This document shows, in pieces, positions 52,461 to 62,744 of a DNA stretch of 64,000 nt. The DNA is from Agapetus fuscipes (taxonomy: Eukaryota > Arthropoda > Insecta > Trichoptera > Glossosomatidae): positions 5,394,001 to 5,458,000 of the forward strand of contig OX637334.1 of assembly GCA_951799405.1 (NCBI GenBank), read 5' to 3'. The notes under the pieces are model-generated. The model had not been told where the DNA came from, ran no database searches, and was given only the letters and a program-made list of their open reading frames with translations. Made by a program: the position numbers and the translations under genes. The stretch's first letter is position 1, and every line of letters begins with the position of its first letter.

Positions 52461-52535
52461 ATTCAGCGCCCTTGGAGTGACTACATCACGAAACGGCGCT
52501 ATAAAGAAATCATCAACTCATCATCATCATCATCC
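52461..52535 (+). repeat. LINE-C 3' tail in R1
   Basis: ATTCAGCGCCCTTGGAGTGA, CTACATCACGAAACGGCGCT, ATAAAGAAATCATC, then an ATC microsatellite. AAGT on both sides may be a target duplication. Confidence 0.8.
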
Positions 52536-52585
52536 AAGTGAAGTAATTTTACAGTTTGCCTGATCAACCACATACTATATAACCT

Positions 52586-53019
52586 AAGCCTTTTTCTATT
52601 GATGGGTCTGTTATCAAAGTTGTTACCACTATAGACTCATATTCAGACGGCCATAAGTTCACGGTGATGCCTCACAGGTATGCTGTTGGCAGCCACATGA
52701 CGAATTCTCCAAGTGTCAATCCAATCCATGTGATCCTTCCAGTACAGCCACTTCTTTCTGTCTTTGGTCTGACTGGTCTCTCTAGTTACTGAGTTTCTGA
52801 AACTGAGTCTGAGAGTCTTCTCTGCTATAGTCCACAATACTGTATTCTCAAAATTCCGTAGAAGGTTCGTGGTCCTGATTGTAAAGACCATAGTATCGAT
52901 AACGTATAAAGGATATGACCGATAATGATAAAATTTATCAATCGTAGCAAATATGTAAATTACAAGGCCGCCCAGAAATAATCTATACGGTATTCTTATA
53001 GCTGGCGTCGGTTGTAGCC
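52586..53019. other. Gap with one reverse open frame
   Basis: A reverse frame at 52643-53023 (126 codons) includes KDRKKWLYWKDHMDWIDTWR. No family recognised; it may be decayed mobile-element coding. Confidence 0.35.
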
Positions 53020-53125
53020 GCAAATGCTTCAGCGTAGACCCTTCGTAGAGCCTCTGTCCTACGGCTACGGGGAGATTGATCGCTTTGGAGAGCTACGATA
53101 AGCCACCAATCACTTAGCGCTAGAC
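53020..53125. repeat. CTACGGCGTAGAC-group repeat
   Basis: CAGCGTAGACCCTTCGTAGA then CCTACGGCTACGGGGAG and AGCTACGATAAGCC. Confidence 0.4.
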
Positions 53126-53164
53126 ATCAATGACAGCGTTTGTGTACGCAAAAAAGAGAAATTA

Positions 53165-53260
53165 TTAGTATCTTAGTTGGTAAAACTCCTGTGTTGGGAG
53201 TCAAAGGAATGGGGTTCGATTGCAACTAGGATGTTGATCGACCTGATTTTCCGTTCTGAA
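53165..53260 (+). repeat. SINE-A-like head
   Basis: TAGTATCTTAGTTGGTAAAA (A-box-like), GGGTTCGATTGCAAC (B-box-like), CTGATTTTCCGTTCTGAATT. Confidence 0.45.
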
Positions 53261-53290
53261 TTTTTCTTCTTTTATTCTTTGAATAAAAGG

Positions 53291-53522
53291 TAACTATGGA
53301 ATTGTCCACTCATATTGGAAAAAAAGGTCCACTTTTTTCAATGTCAGTCCTGTTTCAAGGTAGCTTGGTGAGAGTGGCAAGGTTGATGTACATTTTATAT
53401 TTATTTATTTCGTAAGTACACATGCAAGTTTGGGCATATGGGCTTTTAGATATGTGTATATGAAGAAAATAAATAAAGTAAAATGAGTTTTACATATTAA
53501 TAAATCTTTGCAACTTAGATTT
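53291..53522 (+). repeat. R1 element, diverged
   Basis: TTCAATGTCAGTCCTGTTTC, GTGAGAGTGGCAAGGTTGAT, GTAAGTACACATGCAAG, CTTTGCAACTTAGATTTC. Confidence 0.78.
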
Positions 53523-53982
53523 CAAGGAACGATTCTCTCTTTTTTGGAATAAATAAACAATACACGGAGAAGTTGAAAGTTAAGCCAAATCAATGACGTT
53601 ATCCATTCAAATATTAAATTAATAATAACGAAGATACTAAATACATGAGGGAGTATTTGCGAATAAGTTAAATTATATAAGAGTGAATGAGGGTGTGTAA
53701 TGGTGTAAACCAAATGTTACTTTTTAAAGGAGAATACGGCAAATAATTGCGTAATTTGCTATGTGTAGTTAAGTTAAGTTTGTAAAAACAATAAAATATG
53801 TAGAATTATTCTTCTTATTTTGGTACCACTTCTATCAAAAATTGGCGATAATTATTGTTATTTTGGTTTTGAATGCTACGGGTCGAAACAGGCACTTGAT
53901 GTTTTTGTTAAACAAATGTATTTTCAGGTTTTTCAGCCACAATGTCCTTAGTGCCCCTGAGTTATTTTGATATAGATCTTGT
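53523..53982. other. Gap
   Basis: AT-rich, no feature recognised. Confidence 0.3.
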
Positions 53983-54178
53983 CTAATCTAATCATATCTA
54001 AGTTGCAAAAATATTTAACTTTAAGGATTCACATTTTATGCATTATCAAAAGACACGTTTAAGTTCGCGCTTAGACATACCGCATGTGGACAATAACAAC
54101 CCAAATCTCAAATTAACATACACCGTGAACTTTTACCGACCTTCCCTGGAAAAGGGGTGACATTGGCAAAGTGAAGCA
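53983..54178 (-). repeat. R1 element
   Basis: CTTGTCTAATCTAATCATAT, GACATACCGCATGTGGAC, CCCTGGAAAAGGGGTGACAT; runs directly into a LINE fragment. Confidence 0.85.
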
Positions 54179-54305
54179 TATCAACCTGGAGAAGGTGGTA
54201 TTTTTCATTTCTCATAACATGACCGAAGTACATAAGGTTTCTCTGCTTAAGTAGGATAAGCGTACAATTATTCAATATCAAACTATTCGTAGACTTATAC
54301 AATTT
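54179..54305 (-). pseudogene. LINE C-terminus fragment (YFGHVMRNEKY type)
   Basis: Reverse frame: LKQRNLMYFGHVMRNEKYHL, a typical non-LTR ORF2 C-terminal block; ends at the R1 junction. Confidence 0.75.
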
Positions 54306-54705
54306 CTAAAAATACTTTGTATAGTAACGATATAGGTACATATTTAAATTAGTATTTTTTCATGAAAGCCGGAGAAATAATCCGGCTTAACGTCAAATAA
54401 GCTCAAAGTATAAATCAGACTTTGATTGGTTAAACGATTAATTGGTATTTACGTGTGTAATAAAGCGTAATTTTGAACCAAAGTACCATAACGTTGCCAC
54501 CGACGATTCTCGGTCAAACATTTATCTATGAGAATTTGTACACGTGTGAAGGCACAGCGCTGAAATTATTCACACTCGGTTTGTTTAAACTGTCGCATAT
54601 ATGAACTAACTAAAGTAAATGGACAAGCAGTAGCATCGAATCGGGATGAGGTAATTTTTTTGAAATTTTATACACAGTTAGGTAATTATTATTTTTGGAT
54701 ATTAG
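54306..54705. other. Gap
   Basis: No feature recognised. Confidence 0.3.
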
Positions 54706-54909
54706 ACCTTTGCCAATGTCACCCCTGTCTCTGGAATGGACGGCAAGAGTTGCAGGGCTTATGTTCATTTGAGATGGGTTCTTATAATGTAGGTCCACAT
54801 GCGGCATGTGTTAGCGCGAAATTATATATGTCTGCTTGTGGGAATGCATTTAATATAAATCTTAAATGATATATATCCTTGCAGCTTACATTAGATTAGA
54901 TTAGATTAG
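54706..54909 (+). repeat. R1 element with pentamer tail, 5' end missing
   Basis: TTTGCCAATGTCACCCCTGT, CACATGCGGCATGTG (hairpin 2 perfect, about 54798-54812), TTGCAGCTTACATTAGATTA with repeated GATTA to 54909. Confidence 0.92.
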
Positions 54910-54954
54910 TCTTAACAGTGTATTTATTGTATTTGTTAACATGTCAAACGATCG

Positions 54955-55190
54955 TAATTTCAGCGTTAACCTAACAAATGAACATAAAGCCGTTTCGTGA
55001 AGATTACCATTCCAAAAACGCTTTCTGTTTTTTCGTTGCAAAATAATGGGCATGTAGGTAATGTCTTCTTTAATTGTTCTATGGATGTAGAGCCTGGGAC
55101 TTCCAAAAGAAGCTGGTTCCATGGGTGAGGGTCCGACTCAGAAAACGCCCGATTACCAAACAATATGGTTGCTCTCCTGATCATCATTTT
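54955..55190 (-). pseudogene. LINE RT C-terminus, CR1/L2-like
   Basis: Reverse frame: LFGNRAFSESDPHPWNQLLL, EVPGSTSIEQLKKTL. It follows the GDRAFxVAAPxxWNxLP...FKxxLK pattern of such C-termini, diverged. Confidence 0.7.
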
Positions 55191-55357
55191 TATGCTTGTG
55201 TCTTCTCTCTTGCCTGTATCCTCTCTTTCAGATGAACCAACTCCTGCAATACTGTGACACTATTACATATACTTTATAGTGCATTGTACTCTATGACGCT
55301 CAGTTTAAAAATTATAGTCTCAGGAACCCTTAGCTGGTGGAGTTTTTACAGGTGTTT

Positions 55358-55545
55358 CTTTTTTAAGGAATCCTTTGCGGATGTAGATTACACAGAATCT
55401 AGGGTCTACGACTCTTGTTGTAGTGCTGCAGAGGTGTGGGTGATGTGGCGGTTGATGACCTGATCCTTTGTTGCAGGGCTGTACGCTGCGTAGTGTTGTG
55501 GTGTGTGTTGCGTTGCGTTGTTTTTATTTTGAGACACTGAGTGAT
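55358..55545 (-). repeat. T3-type 3' tail, longer version
   Basis: TTTCTTTTTTAAGGAATCCT, AATCTAGGGTCTACGACTCT, GTAGTGCTGCAGAGGTGTGG, continuing to a GTGTGTTGCGTTGCGTTG stretch. It extends further 5' than the other copies. Confidence 0.6.
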
Positions 55546-55599
55546 GTGATGTAACAGTATATGTTTTGCCATATACATTGGAATACGAATGCGCACTAC

Positions 55600-55833
55600 A
55601 AAGGAACTTCTGCCATCCATCAAGCAGAGAAAACTGATGCACTTTGGTCACATTTTGAGAGAGAAATGAGAAGTACCTTCTCCTTTCATCTTATCATACA
55701 GGGTAAGATTGAGGGGAGTAGATCTCAGGGACGACGAAGGACATCGTGGCTGAAAAACCTGCGACAGTGGTTCGGCAGAAGCACCAAGTCCCTATTTCGA
55801 GCCACAGCATCCAAAGTCAGAATAGCCATGATG
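55600..55833 (+). pseudogene. LINE C-terminus (QGKIEGSR...RRTSWLKNLR type)
   Basis: LIIQGKIEGSRSQGRRRTSW, LKNLRQWFGRSTKSLFRATA, SKVRIAMMI. A well-known end block of arthropod non-LTR ORF2. The open stretch begins in unrelated frame context (the KQRK...HFGHILR part reads in another frame). Confidence 0.85.
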
Positions 55834-56055
55834 ATCCTTGACTTATAGGTTGGTATGAGGCTGATCACCCATACTGTAAGTTCAGGAAAGGTCGGCAAGA
55901 GTTGCAGGGCTTGCGTTCATTTGATATTAGGTTTTTATATTGAAGGTTCACATGCGGCATGTGTTAGCGCGAAATTATACATGTCTGCTTCTGGGAATGC
56001 ATTTAATATAAATCTTAAATGATATATATCTTTGCAACTTAGATTTAGATTTGAT
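55834..56055 (+). repeat. R1 element with internal deletion
   Basis: ATCCTTGACTTATAGGTTGG, GATCACCCATACTGTAAGTT (hairpin 1 deleted), CACATGCGGCATGTG intact, CTTTGCAACTTAGATTTAGA. Confidence 0.9.
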
Positions 56056-56469
56056 TGCCGATCTTCGATAGAAGTGGCACAAAAAAAGAAGAAGAAGAAG
56101 TATTGGAATACTAAATGTGTGTCTTTACTCTTCACTAAGTCAGTGTTTGCATGTATATATATGCTACAATAGTACTAGTTCGCGGGGACGTGTTCCAAGA
56201 ACCAAAACCAATTTGAAAACGTCACACGGAGATATCGCAAACTCATGCAAAATTTAGCGAACCCATTCCCCGGCACATATGGTGTTCATTTGTTATTATA
56301 TTCGGATTATAATGTAACGCTGTAAGGCTTTGAATAAATAAATACGTAATGTATCCTCCTTCTCAGATCTGGCGTAGCATTGAGGCTATGCTGCTACGGA
56401 CGAGTAATCGAAAAGTTGAGGGTTCTATCTCCAGCGTAACAATTTTTTTTTTTAAATGTAAAAACGAAA
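56056..56469. other. Gap
   Basis: GAAGAAGAAGAAG microsatellite at 56086-56100. 56371-56442 is faintly tRNA-like (GTTGAGGGTTCTATCTCCAG). Confidence 0.35.
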
Positions 56470-56603
56470 CTAAGCTACACATATAGTGTCACTTCATGCC
56501 TGCATTATCCTAGAAGGGGTCGCATGTGGCGATTCAGGAGCTATTTTTTTTTACGGGTAAGGGGGCCAGCCTCACACCTACCACTTTCAGTTAAAGCCGG
56601 GGT
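56470..56603 (-). repeat. SINE-A 3' fragment
   Basis: AGCTACACATATAGTGTCAC, AGAAGGGGTCGCATGTGGCG, TTTTACGGGTAAGGGGGCCA, CAGTTAAAGCCGGGGTT. Confidence 0.8.
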
Positions 56604-57262
56604 TAAAATGTAAATAGCCGCAACAAAGTGTACAACTGAATAGTTATTTTTTACTTTTGAGACGAAAAATTGATCTACTTCAATCAAAACTTGCTCTCAA
56701 AATTTCATGCAGCTTTTAGCGACCGAGTTTTAACTGTAATTCCGTCACTTTTTCGTTAGGGGTTTCAGAGATTTTTAAGAGCTGCCTTAATTATTTTCTA
56801 TCCTTGCATACATATATAATATTGAGATATCATAAAGGTTCGTCTAATATGCGAGTATTTTTTAAACTCTGTTATTCTATAAGCGGAATAGTTATATTAG
56901 TTAATGACGTTAGCTACTAGCCAATGACCGATCAAATAGTTCATGAAAATAAATATATTTTAGTCGTAAGTTGAATGTGTTTTTTTTAATTATTGGTTTA
57001 TTTCCAACAACTCATTTTCGTGAAACGAAAAACAATGTTTGGGTATTTATAAAATGTATGGAAATTTACGATCGCGTGCAGTATTTTAAAGTATACTTAT
57101 TCGGACTTTAATAAAGTGGTAATGTTGTAATACTAAATCTAGAATTCCTTAAAGGATTTGTACGTTTTTAAAAATATTGTAGTGTTAATGAATAGGACCA
57201 CTTGATTATTATGAAGTCGATATTAGAAATTTAAATAAAAGAAGGTAATAATTATGATTTTT
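56604..57262. other. Gap
   Basis: AT-rich; no feature recognised. Confidence 0.3.
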
Positions 57263-57360
57263 TTTTTTTTTTTTTAAGAAATCCTGTGCGGGAGACTCCC
57301 TTGATTCTAAAGACTCTAGGGGTCTATGACACTTTTTGTAGTGCCGCAGAGGTGTACGAG
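57263..57360 (-). repeat. T3 tail serving as the 3' end of a 5S-tRNA SINE
   Basis: T run (57259-57276), AAGAAATCCTGTGCGGGAGA, GACTCTAGGGGTCTATGACA, AGTGCCGCAGAGGTG, abutting the SINE-B body at GTACGAGCTTGGTC (57358-57371). In reverse, the SINE body runs into T3 and a poly(A) tail. Confidence 0.8.
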
Positions 57361-57590
57361 CTTGGTCGTCGCTACAAAGCGCCAATACTCAAGCAAGACC
57401 CAGTTGCTGTAAGGCTGGATGGACCTTTGGTGACCGGTCATTGGTAAAGGTTTATGAATTTTTCAACCCAGCGAAGAGCAAATTCGAAATATAAATGGTA
57501 TATTTTTGTGCTCCGCCGGGATCCGAATCCACAACCTTCCATTTACGAGTCCGAAGTGTTGCCATTACGGATTACGGACCGGTCCAAGGT
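57361..57590 (-). repeat. SINE-B of the 5S-headed type, tRNA head and body
   Basis: GAGCTTGGTCGTCGCTACAA, TCAAGCAAGACCCAGTTGCT, TGGTGACCGGTCATTGGTAA, GCCGGGATCCGAATCCACAA (B-box region), GGATTACGGACCGGTCCAAG head edge. The LINE-C-like tail is absent and T3 takes its place. Confidence 0.92.
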
Positions 57591-57708
57591 GCCAACGACA
57601 CGCGGTGTACCTGAGCGGTTACCCATCCAAGCACTGACCACGCCCAATGGTGCTTAACTTCGGTGATCTATGGGAACCGGTGCTTTCAACATGGCTAACG
57701 TCGTTGAC
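57591..57708 (-). repeat. 5S rRNA-derived head of a chimeric SINE
   Basis: Reverse, 118 bases: GTCAACGACGTTAGCCATGT, GAAAGCACCGGTTCCC, GAAGTTAAGCACCATTGGGC, GGTCAGTGCTTGGATGGG, ACCGCGTGTCGTTGGC. It shares GGTAC for canonical GGGAAC with the copy at 24481, so both descend from one SINE founder rather than two 5S insertions. Confidence 0.9.
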
Positions 57709-57924
57709 AATGTTGACGTCGTTGAGATGAATTTGAGAATTTGCGTGTCTGGAGCATTCTAGTACATACTCGGCCATGCTAGTAAGTGTTTGAAAGGACC
57801 CAGGTACGCTAAATTGAGCTCTAGACTCTTCTTCAGCACTTGCATACAAGGCGGCGAGAAACAAAGAACATTCTCTAGTAACGATAAACGAGCGAAACAA
57901 TTTCAAATCCTAAAGAAATAAGCC

Positions 57925-58331
57925 CGGTTGTTGGTTGGTATAATACTTGCGTTCCATGCCAGAGGGCTTGGATTCGATCCCCATTGAGGTCTCCAGAAAT
58001 GATTTCCCTTTAGTTGTTTATTTCAAAGCTAAAATAAAAATAACAGCAAAGAAAACCAGCCCTCTCGTTAGTTGGGAAAACTCCACTTCAAGTGACATGG
58101 TTAGCGTTCGGTTAGCTTCCTTACCTGAGAAAATAATTGGATAACTTTGCGGACAGAAGCTTTGGAGCAGCTGGGCCAGTTGCCTGGAATAAGCTGCCTG
58201 TCGACCTTCGCTCTGACCAGCCCACCATCACCTTCAGAAGAGGACTTAAAAAAATGCTGTTTTCGAAGAGCCACGGCGCCATTGAGATAGATGGTCTGTG
58301 ATCATTAAACGGCGCCACCGGAAATAAATCA

Positions 58332-58362
<31 letters not shown>

Positions 58363-58415
58363 CATAAAGCTCCTTCGGTGACAATAAGATAAGGAGTTGC
58401 AGTTCTGTTGCGTTG
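57925..58415 (+). repeat. SINE-A split by a LINE-C tail insertion
   Basis: Head GGTTGTTGGTTGGTATAATA, B box GGATTCGATCCCC, body to AAAATAATTGGATAACT (about 58146), resumed at 58362 with ATAAAGCTCCTTCGGTGACA, AGGAGTTGCAGTTC and a T-rich end. Confidence 0.85.
58149..58361 (+). pseudogene. LINE-C-type 3' end inserted in SINE-A
   Basis: GCGGACAGAAGCTTTGGAGC start, GPVAWNKLPVDLRSDQPT, FRRGLKKMLF, GGCGCCACCGGAAATAAATC and an ATC microsatellite of about ten units (58331-58361). It begins at the base matching the insert at 11116. Confidence 0.85.
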
Positions 58416-59136
58416 TTTTTTCTTCTCATGTTTTTTTTATTTATCACTCTTTGTAACTTTAATAATCTACGCAGCTTTACAAGATAAAAGTTGTAAAAGT
58501 TGCTTCAAATAGGGGTCGGAAAACTCACCGAGGAAATCTAGAAAAACTTTACAATCTCTGTATAAATAAACATGTTTCCGAAAGGCGGCGCTGCATTCAT
58601 CATTTCAAATTTTCAGCAGGTCGCAAGCAGAGAAGAAGGGAGTCACTCCTGGCAAACAAAACTTCAGCAAACTTTACCCCGTCGTTCTTATCTCCTGCGT
58701 TAAAGTTACCCCGGGCAAACTTACCCTGAGCAGGGGTAAGTTTGTTACCCTTACACACAACCTAACAGGTAGCTTGGGGGGAAGGCACTGAGCTGTGGGG
58801 GGAATTCCTTGCTCTGTAAGGAAGGCTGTTTGGTTGGGGAAGGATTTCTCACTGCACGAAGGATTTTCGGTAAATAGGGGAGAAATGAAACGGATTTTAT
58901 TCCTTGTGTTTAGTTTAGGCTTTAAGTTGGAATTGATGAGGAAGTCATGTAGATATGGAGAGAATGCACGTGTAGAAGAATATATTTTGTATAATACATC
59001 CTGAAAGTTTTTGAATGACAAGATAAGAAGTCCTGCTGGGGTGTGTGCATAAAAGTCTGCATACATGTCTGTTTAAACAACTTCTTTAAGCTTTGATTTC
59101 TTTCCTGATCCAGAAATTGCAGCTTTACTGCACAGC
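58416..59136. other. Gap with one strong hairpin
   Basis: 58716-58744 forms an 11-bp stem (CAAACTTACCC / GGGTAAGTTTG). 58745-58800 is GC-richer. No gene recognised. Confidence 0.4.
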
Positions 59137-59318
59137 GTCAATATAGTGAAACTTATTATTGCGTTATGCCCGAAGAGGTCGCATATGATCAGTGGAACTT
59201 ATATTTTCACAGAAAATGAGCCGGCCTTACATCAACCACTTCACTTAAAGTGGAGGTTTTCCAACTACCAAGGGAGCTGGTACTTGTGTAATCTGAGCAA
59301 ACTAAGCCGTATTCTTTT
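59137..59318 (-). repeat. SINE-A 3' half
   Basis: ATTGCGTTATGCCCGAAGAG, TCGCATATGATCAGTGGAAC, AGCCGGCCTTACATCAACCA, GGTTTTCCAACTACCAAGGG, AGCTGGTACTTGTGTAATCT. Confidence 0.82.
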
Positions 59319-59774
59319 CTTATTAATAGAGCAATTACCAAAACAAGACATCATGACTTAACACAAAGGAGTTGACAGAAAAAAAAAAAATAGATTTGAT
59401 TCTTTTTCTAAGCTGTTCTTTCTTTACTTCCTCTCAGATGAGCATTCTCTTTCAATGCAATTTAAAAGTCAGCGTAGGGGATGAAATATCAGGGTGTTAT
59501 TTTGATACATCCCCCCAGCTTGGATATATTCCCACTGCATGAATAAGATATTATTTTCCTTTACGTACTGCATATATGCTCGTATACGAAGCTCTCTCTA
59601 GATCACCGTAAGAGCTGACTATGTATTGGCAGGAGAAAAAAAAATCTGTAATGTTTTCAGTTGTAAAAACGAGTTTAATAAACAATGCAAAGGGACTTGT
59701 TCATTATTATTAATCTAAAATTTCAGCTGGAAGGGTGTATAAATATGTACCATTTTTACTAAATTCATGTTCAC
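59319..59774. other. Gap
   Basis: No feature recognised. Confidence 0.3.
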
Positions 59775-60049
59775 GCTAAATAAAACACGCTTATACATGC
59801 CGCATATTGGTTAGTATGCGGCTGACCACTCATACTGTAGAAAATGGTTCACTTTTCCAATGTCACCCCTGTTTCAGGGAAGGTATGCAAAAGTTGCAGG
59901 GTGTATATTCATTTGAGATTTGGGTTTTAATGTTGTAGGTTCACATGCGGCATGTGCAAGCTTGAACTTATGCGTATTTGCTCGTGAAAATGCATATAAT
60001 GTGAATCTTTCATATTACATATCTTTGCAACTTAGATTAGATTAGAGAT
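59775..60049 (+). repeat. R1 element with pentamer tail, plus a small inverted piece
   Basis: 59805-60049 is forward: GGTTAGTATGCGGCTGACCA, hairpin CCCTGTTTCAGGG, hairpin CACATGCGGCATGTG, CAACTTAGATTAGATTAGAG. 59778-59804 (ACGCTTATACATGCCGCAT) is a piece of a reverse copy fused at its start. Confidence 0.93.
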
Positions 60050-60054
60050 GATAC

Positions 60055-60180
60055 ATCCCTCTCAACGGGTGTAAACATGTCAGCCAAATATGAAGGAGCT
60101 GTACCATTTACAGCCTTATACACCATCAGACAAACACGGTAGACCACCCTCTCCGGAAAACGAAGCCAATGCAGTTTCCC
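60055..60180 (-). pseudogene. LINE-C-type RT C-terminal fragment
   Basis: Reverse frame: GKLHWLRFPERVVYRVCLMV, YKAVNGTAPSYLADMFTPVE. The LHWL...YKA-NG-APSYL block is diagnostic of CR1/L2-like ORF2 ends. Followed at 60190-60237 by a TAATAACATAA-type simple repeat. Confidence 0.82.
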
Positions 60181-60235
60181 TTACAATGGAGTAATGCGAG
60201 TATAATAACATAAATAAGTATAATAACATAATAAC

Positions 60236-60346
60236 ATAAATCCAGCAACTCTTGCTGCTTTTTCCTGAAACAGGGGTAATATTAGCAAACAAGACACCAA
60301 TTTTGAGTACCTACCTATATAGCCGCACAGCAACCAATTATTTAAG
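60236..60346 (-). repeat. R1 5' fragment
   Basis: ATCCAGCAACTCTTGCTGCT, CCTGAAACAGGGGTAATATT, ATATAGCCGCACAGCAACCA. Confidence 0.75.
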
Positions 60347-61325
60347 AAAAATATAAATCACAAACAAACGAGATGCTTTTTTAGGCAAAACGTCACAGCC
60401 AAGAAATAAATAGTTAAAAATGGAAATAAAACTGTTTTTTTTGTTAACATATTTTAAATTTTTTTTCGAAATTTTTTTGTAAAACCATAAGGAAAGCCAT
60501 TATTAAAAGGCGTTATTATTAAAAAAAAAAAAAGAACTTCAAAAATTTAGAAAAACGTGGCAAAAAGTTACACATTCATATTGTGTAAAATTTAAAAAAA
60601 TAAAAGTTTAAATGTTTCAGTATCACAAAAAAACACCCATATTCCAGGAAAGTTTTTTTTCAGTTACGATACAGAATTTGAACATTGATTTTCAATGTGT
60701 ATATTTTTTGTACACCTGTGAAAATAAAGCTTCTCAGGTACGTTTTTGTGATAGAATATCCACCCTTCAACGTCAGCTTTTTGTATTGGAGCTCTATTGT
60801 CTAACTGGCAGCGCCCTCTACCTCCGACAAAATTTGAATGATGCTTTCCTTATTTGCATACAGTTTTCATACGTGCCGCGCTTTGAGCGTTTTTTTCCCT
60901 GTATATAAAGAAATAAACCTGACTGTAATGTTTCACTGAGCATACTAAAAGAACAGATTTCTGAGATATAATATAACGTTGTAGGGTTCTTTGATGCAAA
61001 AAAAAAGAAATGTTTTTGATCCCAACGAAACATTGAGATTTTGGAATATAAATACAAGGTTTTTGGGTCATGTGTCATTCAACACACTTATAATCTTCGA
61101 TCTCATGGGACAATTTCTTCTGAAAATTTACTTGGTGCCTCTTTGGCGAAAAGGAAACACGGCTCTTGATGACTTCGACGAAACGTTGAGGAACCAATTA
61201 TTATTGGTTCCTATCATTTCCGTTTTGTGATTAATTTTACCTTGGTTTAGAACAGATATAATTAGATAATTATTAATCAATATTACTCGTAATTAAAATA
61301 AAAATTAATAGATTATTCATTATGC
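60347..61325. other. Gap
   Basis: A-rich and T-rich runs. Forward frame 60612-60908 and overlapping reverse frames 60818-61078 lack motifs. TTATTGGTTCCTATCATT follows a GAACCAATTA palindrome at 61191. Confidence 0.35.
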
Positions 61326-61571
61326 CTGTAATCTATAATCTAAGTTGGAAAGATATGTTGACATGTAAGACTCCTTTTGAATGCATACCCACAAGCAGGC
61401 ACATTTAAGTTCGCGTTTACACATGCTGCATGTGTACAAACAAAATAAACCAAATCTCAAATGAACATAACCTTGCAACTCCCGTGCATTTCCCTGAAAC
61501 CGAAGTGGCCATTGAACTAAGATTTTACAGCATTTAGGGTCAGTCTCATACCAACCTATGATTCATGGAAT
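61326..61571 (-). repeat. R1 element
   Basis: TGTAATCTATAATCTAAGTT, AGTTCGCGTTTACACATGCT, CCCTGAAACCGAAGTGGCC (hairpin 1 broken), GTCTCATACCAACCTATGAT. Confidence 0.88.
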
Positions 61572-62227
61572 TAGTCATTCATTTTATGTAATGTTTCTAG
61601 CGAGGGGTTAATGGTTAACAAAAAACTTTTTTCTTCATGATTTTTTTTGTAAACAAATACTAAAAATTATCCTGCACTATCTTTCCAACAATCAGTGTAT
61701 CTTTCAAATTTAAAATGAAATATTTTTTTCAAAATTTAGATTTATTTTAACAATAATTTTATCTACCTCAACGTTTTGAAAAAAATATTTTATTTTAAAT
61801 TAAAATGAATTTTCACTGTGTGAATACACAACCTTACAAAATCTAATCAGTTTATCTATTTAGCTTACCAAAATATCAGTTTTTAACCAAAACTGAAGGT
61901 ATCTTTATTTATACCACCCTCGTTTGATTATCTTTTAATGTGTACACAATTCTTGCGTGATACAGATAATTATCCTCGTCAACTTCTCATCCCTTGTTTA
62001 CAAACTTTCCCCCACCTTCTGTTATGGCTTACTCCGCATTATCCGAAACATCAGCTTAATTTTACAGCCCAGATCAAATGTCATTTTTAAATAGCTTACC
62101 TTTGGTTTGTTGACCTATTGTATTTGTATACTAACAAAGCTTCAATGAAGATAGACAGATAAATCTATATTTAAGTCGAAGTGAAATTGAACCGATTCTT
62201 AAATCTATTAAAAGTAGGTTTGAAATA
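61572..62227. other. Gap
   Basis: AT-rich; nothing recognised. Confidence 0.3.
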
Positions 62228-62513
62228 GACTTTCAATGTTTGAACCACTTTACTTACTTGACTTCACTATCTTCGGCCCATAAGCCTTGAAGACTCAGGG
62301 CTTCCCGCACCACAATCCTCCAAGACTCTCTGCCTTGTGCTGCTTCCCTCCATGGTCCCCTCACTCCCAGAACTTCGTCTGCTCACCGCATCCTGGGACT
62401 TTCGACTGGTCTAACACCTGAAGGGGCACCATCCAAGACAGTTTTGATGATCCTGGAGTCCTCTGCACGTGCTACATTCCGGCCCACTGGAGTCTTCTTG
62501 ATTTCATTACCGA
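62228..62513 (-). pseudogene. LINE RT C-terminus, RTE-like
   Basis: Read in reverse: KSRRLQWAGM, RTPGSSKLSWMVPLQV, then GSSTRQRVLEDCGAGSPESS in another frame. It matches the RLQWAGH...GR...W pattern of RTE-like ends, frameshifted. Much more GC-rich than its surroundings. Confidence 0.65.
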
Positions 62514-62516
62514 CAC

Positions 62517-62610
62517 TATTTTTTTTAAGGAATCCTGTGCGGGAGGCTCCTCAATTCTTCAAAGTCTTGGGGGTCTATGTCACCCTGGAAGGGTGCCGCA
62601 GAGGTGTTGC
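62517..62610 (-). repeat. T3: poly(A)-ended 3' tail
   Basis: TTTTTTTTAAGGAATCCTGT, GCGGGAGGCTCCTCAATTCT, CTTGGGGGTCTATGTCACCC, GGGTGCCGCAGAGGTG. Confidence 0.82.
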
Positions 62611-62744
62611 TTGAGTTCATGCCTTTATCGTGAGGCGCTGCAAGGAAGTGGTGATTGATGTTGGTTTTCAATAAAACCGGATTAAATTGGGAAGGGAAGG
62701 GGTCTTGTGTTTGAACAACAAAATCCTAAAAAATATACTATGCT

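Larger units (their letters stand above)
52068..52585 (-). repeat. R1 element expanded by two LINE-C tails and a small tandem repeat
   Basis: R1 pieces: TATAATCTGTAATCTTAGTT, GACACGTGTAAGTTCAAGCT, CTTCTCTGAAATAGTGGTAA, AAGTAATTTTACAGTTTGCC. Interruptions: a 15-base repeat ATCCGTATAAAACAC (about 52110-52172) and the LINE-C tails at 52301-52362 and 52461-52535. Confidence 0.8.
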
